A stretch of DNA of 64,000 nt from Rhabdornis inornatus (lineage: Eukaryota > Chordata > Aves > Passeriformes > Rhabdornithidae), in the NCBI GenBank assembly GCA_013397075.1, contig VWZS01000623.1:1-64000 (forward strand), read 5' to 3'. Position numbers and translations under genes: made by a program. Positions within the stretch are counted from its first letter, which is position 1; each line of letters starts with the position of its first letter. Shown here one piece after another: positions 48,223 through 62,000 of the stretch. The notes below the pieces were generated by a model that worked only from the letters and a program-made list of their open reading frames with translations, was not told the origin of the DNA and did not search any database.

Positions 48223-51200
48223 GGAAAGGTTAACCCACCTCATATAGATCATGGAAAGCGAAAAGCAAATACATTAACTAATTTAAAAAAACCCCACCCA
48301 GATAATTAATAAAGCTGATAAATAAAGGATAAGGAGGCCAATCATAGCGATATAGTCTTGCTTCTGCCAGGAGCCTGTCCTTGGATGCTGCAGGTTGGGG
48401 GCCCATTGCCATCTCAGGCTATTCCAGAAACTGAAATTGCATGCTATTGGCAGATTGATTTTCCTTACAGGTATTTTTGGCCTTGTACACGTCTACTAGA
48501 TTAAAAAAAAAAAATCAGGCAGTTTGTCTCGAGGTATTGATTTTTAATCTTGTTTGCCCTTCATGTTTGATTTAACTAAAGCGAAGGAGCTCTTGTAAGG
48601 GTTTGAAACTGTTTGCATGCACTGTGCTTTCTGTAATCCATCCCCTGTGTACCTTAACTACAAACGTAAGGTTTTCCAGAGGGCTGCTGCCAAGGCTCCA
48701 GGGGCCAATAAAGAGCTGAGATATGTTTTCCAAAATATCCACTAGAGGGTACTCAATGACCTCCTAGTGGAGACAGGTTTGCGGTCTAGCGACGGGGAGA
48801 GGGAAGCCAAAAGAAAATGTCCCTGATCGTTGCATTAACAACAGCAGAGCACAGCGCAGCACCGGAAAGCACACTAAGGAGGATTTTAGAGGGAAGAAAT
48901 GTTGGATGAGCTTAAATCCATCAGGACCATATCTGTACCACAGCTCCAGTGGCCCCAAACTGCCAGATGGAAATGGGGCAATGGGAAATGGGGGTTTGTT
49001 GTCCTTTCCTGGGAAGTATGAACCGTGTCTAGCCCCACTGTGCTGGATGTGGGGCTGGCTGGAGCCCAATTCACGTACTGTAACAGCACATTGCTGGGAT
49101 TTCTTCCTTTCTTCCCTCTTTTGCGGTCTGACCTGCATTTGGGGTGATGTCTGTGCAAGCTGGTTTGGCATAGATGAGGTCTCTTGGAAATAAAAAGTGC
49201 ATTTTTTCATATGGCTGGCCATTGAGAAAGTTGATGACCATGGGATACTGTGGTGTAACCACCCATCTCATAAAACAGCAGTGATTATTATTCCACAGTG
49301 ATTTTTTTTTCTTTTTTTTTTTTTTGTTAATCAGCCATGATCAGTTTAAATGGGTAGTCGATGACTGTTCTTTTTTGCTAGAAAATGAAATAATTTTACC
49401 ATGCAAGTAAGACACAAACAGAGGCTTTATAAACCCACCGAATCCCCCAGTCACAAATTTCTGCTTGTTTTATTCCAGGCTTTTATTTTCCCATTAAGTG
49501 TTACGAAGGACATGTAAAATGCTAGGCAGGGCCTCAGAATGCTGGCCCTGCAAGGATATTCCATTCGTCTTTTGCCTTCTGCTTCCAGCAAATCGATAAT
49601 AAGCATCTTATTTCAGTGTTGAAAAAGAAGATTTTTACTATCCAGCAGGACATCTGAGTTACTGACCTTGAACGCTAATCAGTATGTTTGAATGTTCTCA
49701 CCAGCTTTGGAGCTGAAGCTAAAAAACTAATTAAATCAGCAGGGGGCACAATTTCTTCAAAATATCACAGGATTATCCAGCCATGTGCTGGATATTCTTT
49801 CTGTTTCACAGAGCAGAGCTGGCCACCAATGCTCTTTCTAAAGATCTAATATGTTTTTTTTTGGAGTTAACCTGTTCAGGGTCTGAACTTTCCCATAGGG
49901 AAACCTCAGGTCTTACTGACATAGTTCATGCTCCTGCAAAGGGATCTTCTGCCCTAGCAATTCCTCCAGGGCATTGCTTAAATCATCCTTTTTTCCTTCT
50001 TTTCCCAAAAGTCCAAATTTCCTGGGGACAGCCCAAGCCTTGGCTGCTTTACCATTCATCTAGAGAATGCTGAAGAAGTGCTGATTCACTGCCATGGGTC
50101 AAGGGGACCAAGCCCAAAGGTCCTGGTGGGATGCAGGGGGCTTGCCTGCATCCCTGAAATCCTTCTTAGCAATAAACAAACAGGAAATCCTTCTCCCCCG
50201 ATATTTAGCTTGCTCCCCATTACATCCCATTGCAAATACCCTGTTGAAATGCATCTTCATATCAGATTCAAAACTCAGGGATAAAGCAAAGGTATGGGCG
50301 TGAATATATTTTATCTACTTTTAGTTCAGGATCATGAAATGTCCCCATTTCTCTAGCACACTGGCTGTGTGTATTTGCCATTTCTTCACCAGTTACAACT
50401 CTGGATGATTTTCACCTGCAGAACAGGCAAGGAAAAACCAGTGAACATCCAGAAGATGGTCAGTGGGATGGTGTTCTAAGGTGGAATACCATCAGGTCTG
50501 ATGCCCAGAGCAGTTTGGACAGATGACAAAAGAAGCCATCTAATAATGATGTATCCTTATTTTCTGTATGTCGCCTTGGATACTTGATCCAAAGGCTCAT
50601 GCCATTTTCACTGGAAATTCTCATTCAGACTCTGCCTCAAGTTCTTGGAGATTCAAGCTCACCCTCAGTCTTTGATCAATAGAGAAGAGGATTCTCTCCT
50701 TGGCATCAATGATTGCACATAGATTTGGAGGCTCAGATTGATTGAATTTGCTTTGTCTTTCTATAAAAATTGACAATAAAGACACAGCTATGTAAGTCAA
50801 TCAAAGTTCAGGATACAGAGTAACCCTAAATGAATGGCTCATCATGGTTTATAAAGCAACATATTAGTTATTTTAGTAATTACACGGTGTCTTTTTGTTT
50901 CATGCAGTTTCCCTGTCTTCACCCTAATTAGGTCCCTTTGCTTCAGCATTGGTGGCCTTTCATGTGCATCTCCCTCCTTCTGGCTTTTTGATGCCACAGA
51001 CAATGAAATGGGGCTGGTAAGGGGCCTGTTTGGGCTTTGTTGCACAAGTCTGAGTGACAATACAATATTTCAGTTTCTGCTAAGGTTCTGGCAGGAGGAA
51101 ATCTGCACACTCAAGAAGACTTCCAGAAGACAAAGTACTTAATCTTTGCTCCTTCCCCAGTGAATACACAGGTGTGGATTAAGGGACATCCACCCTTTTC

Positions 51201-51828
51201 TGATCTCAGGCACAAATCATGGCTCATGAAGTGGGCACATCTTACTGCCAGTTGCTAAAAAGCCTTAGTGACGCAATTTTAAAAAGCTATTAAATGCTGA
51301 GGGAAAAAAAAAACTATGCAAACAAGTATTTTCCACTTGAGAAATGTTTTCCAACCATGTTTAATGAAAAGGCAGAGGGGGTAGAAGGCGGGCTGCAAAA
51401 ATATATTTTTATTTTGTCCCCAGTACCCCCCATCAAATGCACATGTGACTGCCCTCTTACAAATGTATGTGCTAGCGACCTCCTTGGGACAGGTCTCTAT
51501 CTCCTGACTAGTCAAGACCTGCAAATCAGGCAGAGGGATGGTTATGCCTGCCCACAGCCCCTTTGTGCTAAGTAGGCTGACAGTGCTGGATTTCTCAGTA
51601 ATGTGGTATAAGCAAACTGGACAAGCAATGGCCACAGCAAGAGTCAGCTGTCCCAACAGCCAACATTGGCAACTTACTGTCTGGATATTTCCAGGAGGGA
51701 ATAAATGAAGACAACAAACAAAACACAACCAAAACCCAGATTTTTTAGCTTCAGTGTTAAGGAGAGAAACAGAGAATCGATATTTGCCCACCATAAAATC
51801 CATCCATCTCAAACAATGGATATAACAT
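48223..51828. other. Intergenic sequence
   Basis: No gene recognised. It contains a T-tract at 49302-49325 and a possibly conserved block at about 49420-49770. Open frames on either strand, the longest 177 codons on the minus strand at 51279-51812, show no family resemblance. Confidence 0.55.
49302..49325. repeat. Poly-T tract
   Basis: T9-C-T14 on the + strand. No adjoining element recognised. Confidence 0.85.
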
Positions 51829-52122
51829 GAGGGCAGACACTGGCCTCCTTTCTGTGGTGATCAGTGACAGGACTTGAGGGAGTGGCATGAAGTTGTGTCA
51901 GAGAAGGTTTAGGTTGCATAAGGTTCTTCCCACAGAGGGTGGTTGGGCATTGGAAGAGGACCCCCAGGGAAGTGTCCACAGCACCAAGCCTGACAGAGGC
52001 CAAGTATTGGGATAATACTCTCATGCACATAGTGTGACTCTTCGGGACAGTGCAGGACCAGGAGCTAGACTCAGCGATCCTCATGAGTCCCTTCCAACTC
52101 AACACATTCCATGATTCTGTGA
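51829..52122 (+). mobile_element. CR1 LINE 3' fragment, third subfamily
   Basis: GGGCAGACACTGGCCTCCTT, TGACAGGACTTGAGGGAGTG, GAAGTTGTGTCAGAGAAGGT, CACAGCACCAAGCCTGACAG and GTCCCTTCCAACTCAACACA followed by TTCCATGATTCTGTGA follow a distinct CR1 subfamily tail in order. It is 5'-truncated and non-coding. Confidence 0.9.
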
Positions 52123-52360
52123 ATATTTGAGTGTTCTTGGTAGCTTTTGGATATTTCCTTATATCCAGTGCATTGCAGTTTCTTCTCTGAGGTGGTTGCT
52201 ACTCGTGCACAATCTCACCAAAGGCTGCACAAGCATTTAAACCCCTTTTTGTCCCTGGCTGTGGCAGCTGGCTGATCCATGTTGAATTCTTTCTTGGGAG
52301 GCTGCTCAGGGGAGGACATACTTCTGCAAGGTGGAAGAAAGGTCAGTTTGTGCTCTGCAG

Positions 52361-52444
52361 GGTCTCCATGACATTGAACAAGTGTTGAAAGCTGGACTGC
52401 TCTTTCAAGACGAATGGAAAGCCTCCAGCTACTTCTACCTCAAG
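52361..52444 (+). other. Orphan exon-like segment of unknown identity
   Basis: An 84-nt stretch lies between a good acceptor (TTTGTGCTCTGCAG) and a plausible donor (AAG|GTAAAAG). It is a whole number of codons, open in only one phase, beginning GLHDIEQVLKAGLLFQDEW and ending YFYLK. The open frame itself runs 52286-52495. I do not recognise the peptide and found no partner exon, so this may be chance, a pseudo-exon, or part of an unannotated transcript. Confidence 0.25.
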
Positions 52445-52495
52445 GTAAAAGAAGAGATTTTCCCTGTGCTCATTTTTTTGCCAACCCTTCTCTGA

Positions 52496-55400
52496 AGACC
52501 ATCAGTTTCAGCCTTGTGTTTAACGATTAGGTGATCAAAACTGTCTAAAGCATTTGAATACAGGAGTACTACTGACTTGTGAAGTAACATTTTCTCATTT
52601 CCCAGTCGTGTCTGTGTTTTGCTGAAGATGCCTTCCAACAGAGTCCTCTGTTGGATTATAGTCCCAAAGATTGCCCAGATTTTGTCAAAAAAAGGCATAT
52701 TCACAAAGAGATGAAAAAGGGGACAAGTCAACATATTTCTGTGAAGACTCATTGTCTCATACTGGCAACAGCCAATTTTTAATCTTGTTCCATAAGTGCC
52801 TTTCTTTTGCTAGTTTTTCCTGGAGTTTCCCTAGTTCAGGAAAAACAGATTTATCTAAAAAAATGCTTACCTTTTCAAATTTTTAACTCTGCTCTCTGTA
52901 CTTTTGAGTTTTAAAATGTGTGGTTTTGTGTTTTAAAATGGTCAACAGGTTTGCATTTTTCTTGTCTCTTATTTCCATTTCTGCTTTTACTAATACATGT
53001 ATCACCTTTCTTCGTCTGTTTCAGTTTTCTTTTCCCCCTGTAAAAAGCTGAAGAAATCTCCTCTACATAGCCCCTGATCCTTAGCCAAAATTATAGCTGG
53101 TATGTGATATATGGATGGATATACAAAATCTTAAAAGTCCCTGTAACTTATATCATGTGAACTGCTTCCCATTTTACTCTTTATTCAGCAAAATTTAATA
53201 GCAGTGCTTGTTTTTCAGTGTGTCAATATGTTTCTCAGTAAACGTTATGTACAAGATGATGGTGGTGTAAAATACTTAAGAAAGTCCAGATCTATGCTAA
53301 AAATATGTCTGGCACCAGTCTTTGGCATAAATATTTACAATACACACTCTATACATACAAAAAGAGAACCACTACACCCAAGCTGTCCATGGGAGCAATG
53401 CCATTGGGAGCAGCAGAGATTAGCCAAGAGATTTCCTGGCAATGTCCTTGCTTTTGGGGAGAACAAGCATATTGAGCTGGTGCAAACCCCAGACTTTATA
53501 CCATGGTGTTCATACCTTTTTCATATCACTCTTAGGTGCCACCCACACCTGTGATTGCTACATCTTAGCCCCCAGTTTGGCAGTCCAGGGCTAGAGTTCC
53601 AGGATCTGTAAACAAAAAGGAGGAGCAGCATAGTGGGGAGGGGAATTGGGCAGGCTGAATCTCGTGGGAGCTCCTCTTGGTTTTGGAACCCTGCAGCAGA
53701 ACAGAATTCCTTTAGATATATTTTGTCCCAGTTTTAGAACCTGAGGCTGTTAAACTGGCGCTCATCATACACAGCCATTGCGCTGAATTTTTGAAGCAAA
53801 ACGAGTGATATTACAGCAGAGATGGGTTTCTTGCTCTACTAGATTATGTCATCATATTGATGTATGGACACCCAGGAACGCATCTGTCTTGATTTACTCA
53901 TTCCTAGTGGGCAATGCTCTCTTTGTTTTCCAACTTCTCAGCAATGCAGGCCATTAATTAAAATGTATGGCTCTCTCAAGTGCTATTTTAATTGCATTTC
54001 AAGTCCAACCTAAAGGGCTGGCAAATAATAAAACTGGGTATTATGTCCATTTTGAAATGCTGAAATATACAGGGGGAACAGACAACTCCTGCAATTAATC
54101 TGCATCCCCACACTGCTCAGCTCCTGAGAGTGCCATTTGTTTGATTAATGGATTTATTTTTTTTCCGTAAAAATCAACAATTTTAATATTGTTTTCCATC
54201 AGAAACTATTTGTGCCTTGCTTGTGGATTAAAGAGAAATTTCTTTAGCATGTCTCCCATATGCTGGTGATATCATTACTCAGAGCAGCCTCTCCTGACTT
54301 GGAAGGACAGCAGCTGCTCCAGGCACTTCGCATGCATGTAGCTCAGTTGTCTGCTCGTTTGTAGCTGTATTACTCCATTGCCTGCCCTGCCCTTCCTCCT
54401 CAAGGAATCTCTCCTGGACTTCTCATCTTCCTTCTCCCTTCACTTCTCCTCCTGCCACCCATTTCGATTGGATGGGCAGTGTGGAAAGCCCATGTGCCCA
54501 CCCAGGGCAGCCTGAGGTGCTGCAGGGGAGCTCACACAACCAACAAATGGCAAAGGCTCCGTGTCCCATTACCCCCGGTAACAGGGTAGAGGTCCACACC
54601 TCTATCTCCCACACCTGGTAGGATCATTAATATCTTCACTTTCATATTCAAATAGCTGAAATACCACATTTTCAATGGTCCCCCTGCCACCTCCTCCTGC
54701 CCCACAGATGCCAGGACCCACTGCAGAGGGGACATCTCTACAGGGGTATAAGCCCCCAGAGGCATATTGAAAGATCTCAGGGTCACTGTCACCTCATGTG
54801 GCCCATTCCATGGGGATCTCCAAGCAGCTTGTCTCATTCTCATTCAGCATTCACCAGTAGAGCTCTAAACTTTCCCTCCTTGGTCAGTATTGTGTTAGCA
54901 GGGAGAGATTAAGGAATTATGTTGTGATTGAGCAGCTGCATCCTACTTCCAATCACCACCAACTCCATCAGAAACATTTCTCATCAGCATTTCTTCTTAT
55001 ATGCCACTTTCCTCTCTTAGTGGGAAAATCACAGGAAAGTTGTGGGATTGAAAGCTCTTCTTAGACCTCATAGTACCTTTTCTTACTAGAAAGAGGTGCT
55101 GAATATATACATACATGCTAAAAATAAAGGAAGAGCTTTCCAATAAGAAAGCCTACTTCTTGCTGTTTGTACCACTTGCTTCTCCAGCCTCACTTCTTTT
55201 GGCTTGGCTGGTGCAAAGCAGCTGGAACCCACCCTCAGACTCAGCCCATCCTCACAGAAAGGTTTCCAGGACTGGGGCAAAGCCGTACAATCTGCTTGCA
55301 AATGCAGCAGAGGATGGCTTGCCAAGCAGTTTACTTTCTGCCAAGGAGGTGCTTCTGGCTTCAGGAAGCTCCTGATTGTTTCTGTAACCTGGAACATGAC

Positions 55401-58400
55401 ATGGGTGCTGCTGGCAGGATCAGCAGTTGTGTTTCAGCTTCAGCTTGCCTCTGTAAACTCAGAAACCAGCCTTCCTCTCACCCATTTCCAAAAGGTCGCT
55501 GACATCATTTCACAGCTTCACAAAGGGATGGTGATTCACAGAGTTACAAGACACTAAAGGTTATAGAGAATGAAGAGGCACATCCATTAATTTTAAAGTC
55601 AGTATATTGATATTTGAGCTGCAGTTTCAACAGAAGTCACTGTATTCATTCCTTCTGTGCTTACATGTCCTGAGCATAGCAGACATATCTGCCTATTTAT
55701 TTCATATTAATATATATAAATATTAGGGTCCTTTAATCATGGTTGTAGAGGAAATGTTTTTCTTTATTAACTATTAGCCTGAGTGGCCCATTTGGATGCA
55801 GCTCACTCTGCACCCTCATGAATTTTGTAACACTCCTAGGAATAAATAGATTAGTCCTGGGTTTAAGAGTGCAGCTGGTATCAAAAATGATGAGCAGATG
55901 AAGAGAGACTGTTGACTTTGTCAAGAAGAATCTGTGTGATACACGTATGATCAGCTGAAATGGGATGTGACTGATGCCTGCTGTGACATCCCATTACCAA
56001 GTGTCTGCCATGCTTATCACACAAAATGAGGTGGGGTTAACAGGGTTTCGTGTCAAAACCTGGAATTCTCATACTGGGTCTTCCCATTCTCCATTTGAAT
56101 CACAGACCTTTAGACCATTTTGACAGACACAATTTTTTTTTTTTTTTAAATCTTGTTGCAATGATACTTCTTCAGCTTTCACTGTCTAATAGCTTTGCTG
56201 CCAATTTCACTGCTTGTTTCATAATATTTGGTCTGACCTGACACCTATCTGTTACGTGGTAAAGCTTGTCCCCTTCACTGGAGAAGAGCATTCCTGGCTT
56301 AGACAGGAGCAGACTCCTGATTTATTGAGATTTCCTCACTGTCTTTTATCAAGATGAACAAGAGTTGGCTAATACAGAGAAGAGCATGCCCAGTACTTAC
56401 CAGACAACTTAAATTTGTCTAGTATTCCTTTAAATATTTTAATCAGATGAGTGCGAGGGGAAAGCTTGGTCTCATTAATCGGTACACTGAAAATGTTCAT
56501 GGATAAGCTCCTGAGGGAAGAATTGTGGGATGTGGGTTATTTTAAGCAGCATTTGCCTGCCTGTGCAGAACTGAAAATGCTTGCGATCTACAACACCTGA
56601 CAAATAAAAATTTGAGCAATTACGTGGAGACAAGAAAACCTGTATATTCTGTGCTGAATTATAAATCATGCTGCATGGACAGGTGCAAGAGAGCAATTGC
56701 ACTGGCTAACAGAAGGCCAAACAAGTCTAATTACATAAAAATGGCCTCAAATCCAACTTTTAATCTCCTCTCAGACCCTCATCACTATGAGGAAGGGAAA
56801 GTCTTTCCATGTTTAATTCACCATCAAGCATTTAAATGGCTCCACTCAGGAGCCTTAAGAACTTAAAACCTGTGCTATTTTGGACAAATAAAGTTGGCCC
56901 TGAATAAATGTTAGCTTTCCTTTCATATGTTGCCTCTTAACTTGGTAACATGCAATCCCAGATCCTTTTCCAGTGCAATGCACCTTGGCAGGCTTGGTTG
57001 CACCAGTCAGATGCTGATGTAGGGTGTAGTCAAATCACTTGAGCTTGTACTAGATAGGTGTGTAAGGTTACTGAAAGCACATTTTAGGTCGCTGATTGTC
57101 ATAACTTATCAGCTGATTTACTTACTAATGGCATTAGAGATATTGAATGCCAGGCTGCCATTTGACAAAAGTTCCCTTTGATGGCTCCTGCTCTGCCTTG
57201 TCTCTCAGCAATCCCAGCCCTATGTTACCTCCTCAGTGTTGCCTCCACAGCTTTTGTGGGACCATAAAATGATGCTGATATAGGCCTTAAGTGAATCTTC
57301 TTTAATGGATTCTCTTAGGCAGATTTATTCCTCAAGTGTGCCTCACTCTATGGCCCCAGATGCAGAAGTACTGCTGTCATTTCCACACTGGCTGTAAGAT
57401 TTGGGCTGGCCCTCACCACTTCAGCCTCCCCCTCATTTCCTGAATGATCCTGGACACTGGTTACAATCCACAAGAGTCCATGTTAGAGGTTTCCTCAGCT
57501 GTAATTTCCAGCCCAATTTAGAAGCACTTGAAAGAGGCTCTTTGGGATGTGCTTATGGAAAGGAGCAGCTTTGGGACAGCTTCTTCTCACCAAAACCAGG
57601 ACACCCTCCAATAATGAACTGGAGAGTACCATGGGTCCCAGCTGGGACCCTGTAGCCTTCATCCACAGAGCCAATGATAGGATGAGCTGACAGAGCCTGG
57701 ATCTGGGAGTCCCTGGAAAATGTTCCCAGTTTCCCACAAGGGTGGTATGGGACATACACACCTGCTCACTTACACCTGCATTCCCACAATGGCAACAGCA
57801 AGCTCACATCAGCTTCAAAGCTAAGGGAGGGAGACTGGGAGACCTTTTTTTAATGCTGTGGTACTGTATTTTGCCTGTTTATTTCTTTTGAACACCTCCA
57901 CACCTTCCCTGCAGGCTGCAGAAAGGAGCTCCTCCAGGAGCAGTCTGGACAAGGATTAGCTGATATCATTAGTGACAAGGAATGGCACTATTTCAAAGCA
58001 GTTGATTGGGTCTTATGACAAGAACTAGTATTACCTATCTCTAAGAACCTTAATTTTTAAGCTTCTAAAATTTGCTGTACATGCTGGGCAGTGCTAAAAT
58101 GGGCAACAAAACCACAGCTGAAATGTTTGGACAGATGAGCCTCTATGATGCACAGCTTTAATGACAAATCATGGAGGTTGACAATACGGCTAAAATTAAT
58201 GGATTTAAATAAAGTACTAGATTTCTACTTAAATCCCAAGGATTTATTATAAAGAAATACTTGAAACCTCCAGTAGCCGCTTCAAAAATCTGTCATAGCT
58301 TGACTGCTTATGCATAGATATTTTATTCATGATGATGCAGGTACCTTAGTGTTTAGAGACACCAGATTCATGAGAGACAGGTACATACTACAGAAAATTA

Positions 58401-58818
58401 ATTCCCAGAGATTTTGTATCATTTATGGGCACAGAGGAGATGAAGGCAATTGTGAGACAGTGTAAAGTGGCACAAAAATAAAAGCCATGTTTTGCAGCTG
58501 CAAAAAACATTTTAATTGTTGCTTTGGAGACATCTTGATACTGCAGTTGTGACCGTGAAATCAGGTTTAGAAGAGAATAACACAACAGAAAGATAAGAGG
58601 ATTTTGTGGGCTGCAATTTATTTATTTGACCATTTCATTGCTCAGAACTTACCCCCAGAGCAATCTAATATTGCATGGAATAATGGTCCACATAGACTCA
58701 TCCCAGCTCCATTGTATACTATGATTTAAAGAACAAAGACAACACCTTAAAGGGTATTTTGTTACTGCTGCTCTAACAGAGCTAAAAAAATAACATTAGA
58801 GAGGCTAGAGATGCTGCA
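52496..58818. other. Intergenic sequence with a possible conserved block
   Basis: No gene, CR1 or LTR was recognised. An AT-rich block with clustered ATTA motifs at about 53740-54230 is noted separately, and a T-tract lies near 56131. Chance open frames such as the minus-strand 103 codons at 54532-54843 are not supported. Confidence 0.55.
53740..54230. promoter_or_regulatory. Possible conserved noncoding element
   Basis: It is dense in homeodomain/POU-type cores: CCATTAATTA at 53951, a TTTTAATTGCATTTC run ending at 54000, GCAATTAATCTGCAT at 54091-54105, and TTGATTAATGG at 54141. No repeat is recognised. The style resembles vertebrate developmental enhancers, but conservation cannot be tested here. 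Confidence 0.25.
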
Positions 58819-59079
58819 TGATAAAATGGATTTAGGCTGAAAGAGGGTAGATTTAGATTGGAAATACTGAAGAAATTCTTTACTGTGAGGGTAATGAGGC
58901 ACTGGGACAGGCTGCACAAAGAAGCTGCGGATGCCCCATCCCTGGAACTGTTCGAGGCCAGGTTGGATGGGGCTTTGAACAACCTGGTCTAGTGAAAGGC
59001 ATCACTGCCCATAGCAGGGTGGTAGAACTAGGTGATCTTTAAGGGTCCCTCCAACTCAAACCATTCCATGATTCTATGA
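58819..59079 (+). mobile_element. CR1 LINE 3' fragment
   Basis: GGCTGAAAGAGGGTAGATTT, TTCTTTACTGTGAGGGTAAT, GATGCCCCATCCCTGGAACT, GGCCAGGTTGGATGGGGCTT and AACCATTCCATGATTCTATG give the classic CR1 tail with relatively few changes, making it one of the better-preserved copies in the window. Confidence 0.93.
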
Positions 59080-62000
59080 CAAAGCAATCCTCCAAGCTTA
59101 CTCTGCCTGCAGTAAAAATGAGGTTAGAGATGTAATTGCAGAAGTCATCAAGTTTGATTCTGTGTTAGAAAAATGGCAAGTTTAATAAAGAAAGAAACAA
59201 CCCTAAAAGACATTTTATCAAGGTATTGATTATAAAATGTATGGTGATTGTATATAAACTATATTGAGAGAGAAATTTTGAAACACCTGAAAGGGATCTT
59301 TGGTTAGTGGCAGCTAATGCATACGCTAAGACAAGACAGAAAAGGTGAAATGGGACACTGTGTTATTGTATGTCCCTTTTTCTCAGCCTAACAAGCCAAA
59401 ATACATACATAAGTGGTCAATCACCTTCCTCTCCTCCAAAAAAGTAAACATATTTTTCCAACTAGCAGAAAAATGATGTGTGATAATTGTAACATCTGTA
59501 ATCTAGAAATGACCAAAACCACCAATTACTGTAGCAAGACACTTCAAATGCCATCTTTTGGGAAATACTCTGTTTCTAAATAGGGATGTGAAATTAGAGT
59601 CTGACTGTCACTATGCATCTGTGCACATAGAAATAAATATTAAAAGCAGTGAAGTGTCTGGAGTCTAAATGTGAGAGGACCTATAAACCAAGGATGGGTC
59701 TCTGGTAAGCATAGCATTACAGAGCAGGAACACACCACCACACTTTTGCTGATTTCAGGGTTGTTGTTTTCCATTTGCAGTGTCCTTCTCATTATTCCTC
59801 ACATATATTCCCCTTACAGAGAGATGGTGGTTTGCAACATGTCTTTGATAATATCATGCCATAGTCAAGCTGTCTGCTATGCCACAAAGGTCAAGTTTTC
59901 ATACCTCCCTAGAGAGCACTGAGTGTATCAGACCTGCAAAACCGAGGGTGGACACACCTTGATCTCTGCAGTTCAGGGACAAAGGGAACATGTCACACAG
60001 CTCTTGCCTGGGTGCCTAACCCAACTTGCTCTGCTCTGTTTGTAGGGTAACATATGGCAATAGAGAGTCTACATCACCCATTGCTATCTTCCTCTGTGGC
60101 CTGAACAGGCCCCTTTGTGACTACTGGCTGCTTCATATTTATTTCTCAACTAATTAATAAAGCAGGATACTTGAAAACAGAAAGTTAGGGTCTCAGCTCT
60201 CTGTAGTTTTGCTTTTGCTCTGTTATTTGGGGTCTCATTCCAGACAATGGAGAAGCCATCTTCTGCCACCAAAAATCTAGTTCACTGTCCTCATATTTCT
60301 GAGCAGGATGCAGGATTTACGAGGAGGATGGAGATGTCCCCTTTTTTTTCACTGGGATACTGAACTCGAGGTACCAGAAGCTGTGGTCCCAGTCCAGTGT
60401 CCAGATGCCAGAAAGGACAGGGAATATTACCCAGCTAGAGCATCTCCTTCTGACTTCAGGTAGGGCAGGACTTCGTCACTATCTGAGGGGGTATGGGGGC
60501 TCTTAAATACATGCACACTCGAGCAAGATTCCTCCTCTCTCTTGCCCTTGCAGCAAGCTTGCCCCAGGCCAGCCCTTGGTAGGATGCTTGAATACTGTGC
60601 CTCAGAAAGGCTGCAAGCAAGGCCATCGGTGCCTCTCTGCTGCTGCAGGCATGTTGTGAAGATAAGTTAATTAATGTTTGTCAAGGAGGCACATTATGAG
60701 GTAATGAATGCCACAGGAAAAAAAGTACTAGGAAATTAGCATTTGAGAACAGGGCTTGGCTGGCATGCAGTAAATAAGGCCTGGAGCCACACCCTTCAAC
60801 AGCAAGGAAAAACAAAATACTGAGCAGCTTGGTCCCAAAGCAGGGCTAGTCTAGTGCTTCCTCAGCTCAGAGCCAGGCAGCAGCCCAGTGGGAAAACTAA
60901 GCGGGAGCATTGAGAGCCTGGCACAGGTGGCAACGCTGCCTCAGAGGGACCACTGCATCTCCTTGGAGTGCTTTTAATGCAGCTCCACCTGCATGTGGCT
61001 CTGTGTGAGTGTGTGTGTGATGGAATTACCCAAGGAGAAGTAAAGCAAAGTGTGCTGAGATAAAGCTGCAACCTCCCACTCCACATGAGCCAGGGAAGAG
61101 TGCCAGATGGTGCTGGAGGTACACAGCAAGATCTGGCACTGGGATTCTCTGTATTCCCATTCACATCAGGGCTGTCACACAGCCCTAAGCACTGCAGGAA
61201 ACTTATACCAGAGAGGGTAATTTCAGCCTTCATCCTGTAAGTAGTGTTTTGTTTGCTGAAGGGGCCGAGTGGGGAAATGAATTCCAGCATAGAAACGTAT
61301 TTCTGTGATGACGAGAGCTCTCAGTGAGTTAATCACGGCAGCAGCATGCTTTGCACTATTACCCAGCAGCCTTTGTCTAACTACCATGGCATTTTATTAG
61401 ACTTGGAGTTCTCCCTTGAAAATACTGTTTGTATGAAGAAGGGGGGGAAATAAAAATGTTGTGGCTACAGTGAGCCAGATGTCCTGATTTGCCTCTCATA
61501 AAAATTTAGATATCTAAAATGGTCAAGGAAATATCATACAGGTGCCTCTGAGACTTATTTAGAAGATTAATGTGAAAATCACATTTCAAATCAGAGAGGC
61601 GAGGAAGGGAGAAATACTCTAATTTAAGTCATGAAAGAGCACTGATTTGTTTCTGTGTGAATCTCACATGCAGGGGGACCCAGCTTCCCACTAGCACCTC
61701 AATGCCAGCATGGAATGGATGTTAAAGGCACATAAATACCTTCTCTGCAAAAGTGCCGGCTGGATTTAAATCCAATGAAGCCGGCTTTCAGGAGTGCTGA
61801 GAGGGCAATAACAAATGATTCTATTAGCATTAATGCAGTCAGCTTGTGCTATTTATAATGTAAATATCATCTGAGTATAAAAATTGCCTCATTGGCAGAA
61901 CAGAGGTAAAATTCCCATTCATCATGTTTTAAAATAGACTAATCACACAATATGTACTCAGTAACTGTAAATGAACGACGTTCTTAACATAAAGATGATT

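Noticed and set aside
48764..49222. 152-codon minus-strand open frame
   Set aside because: No domain or homologue recognised and overlapping open frames exist on both strands, so there is no reason to prefer it.
51279..51812. 177-codon minus-strand open frame
   Set aside because: No recognisable domain, no splice context or family match. It is the longest chance frame in the region, with Cys/Leu/Ile-rich composition typical of translated AT-rich noncoding DNA.
54532..54843. 103-codon minus-strand open frame with protein-like texture, considered as a retroviral remnant
   Set aside because: No retroviral motif was seen and no LTR of the same orientation adjoins it. It stays unassigned sequence.
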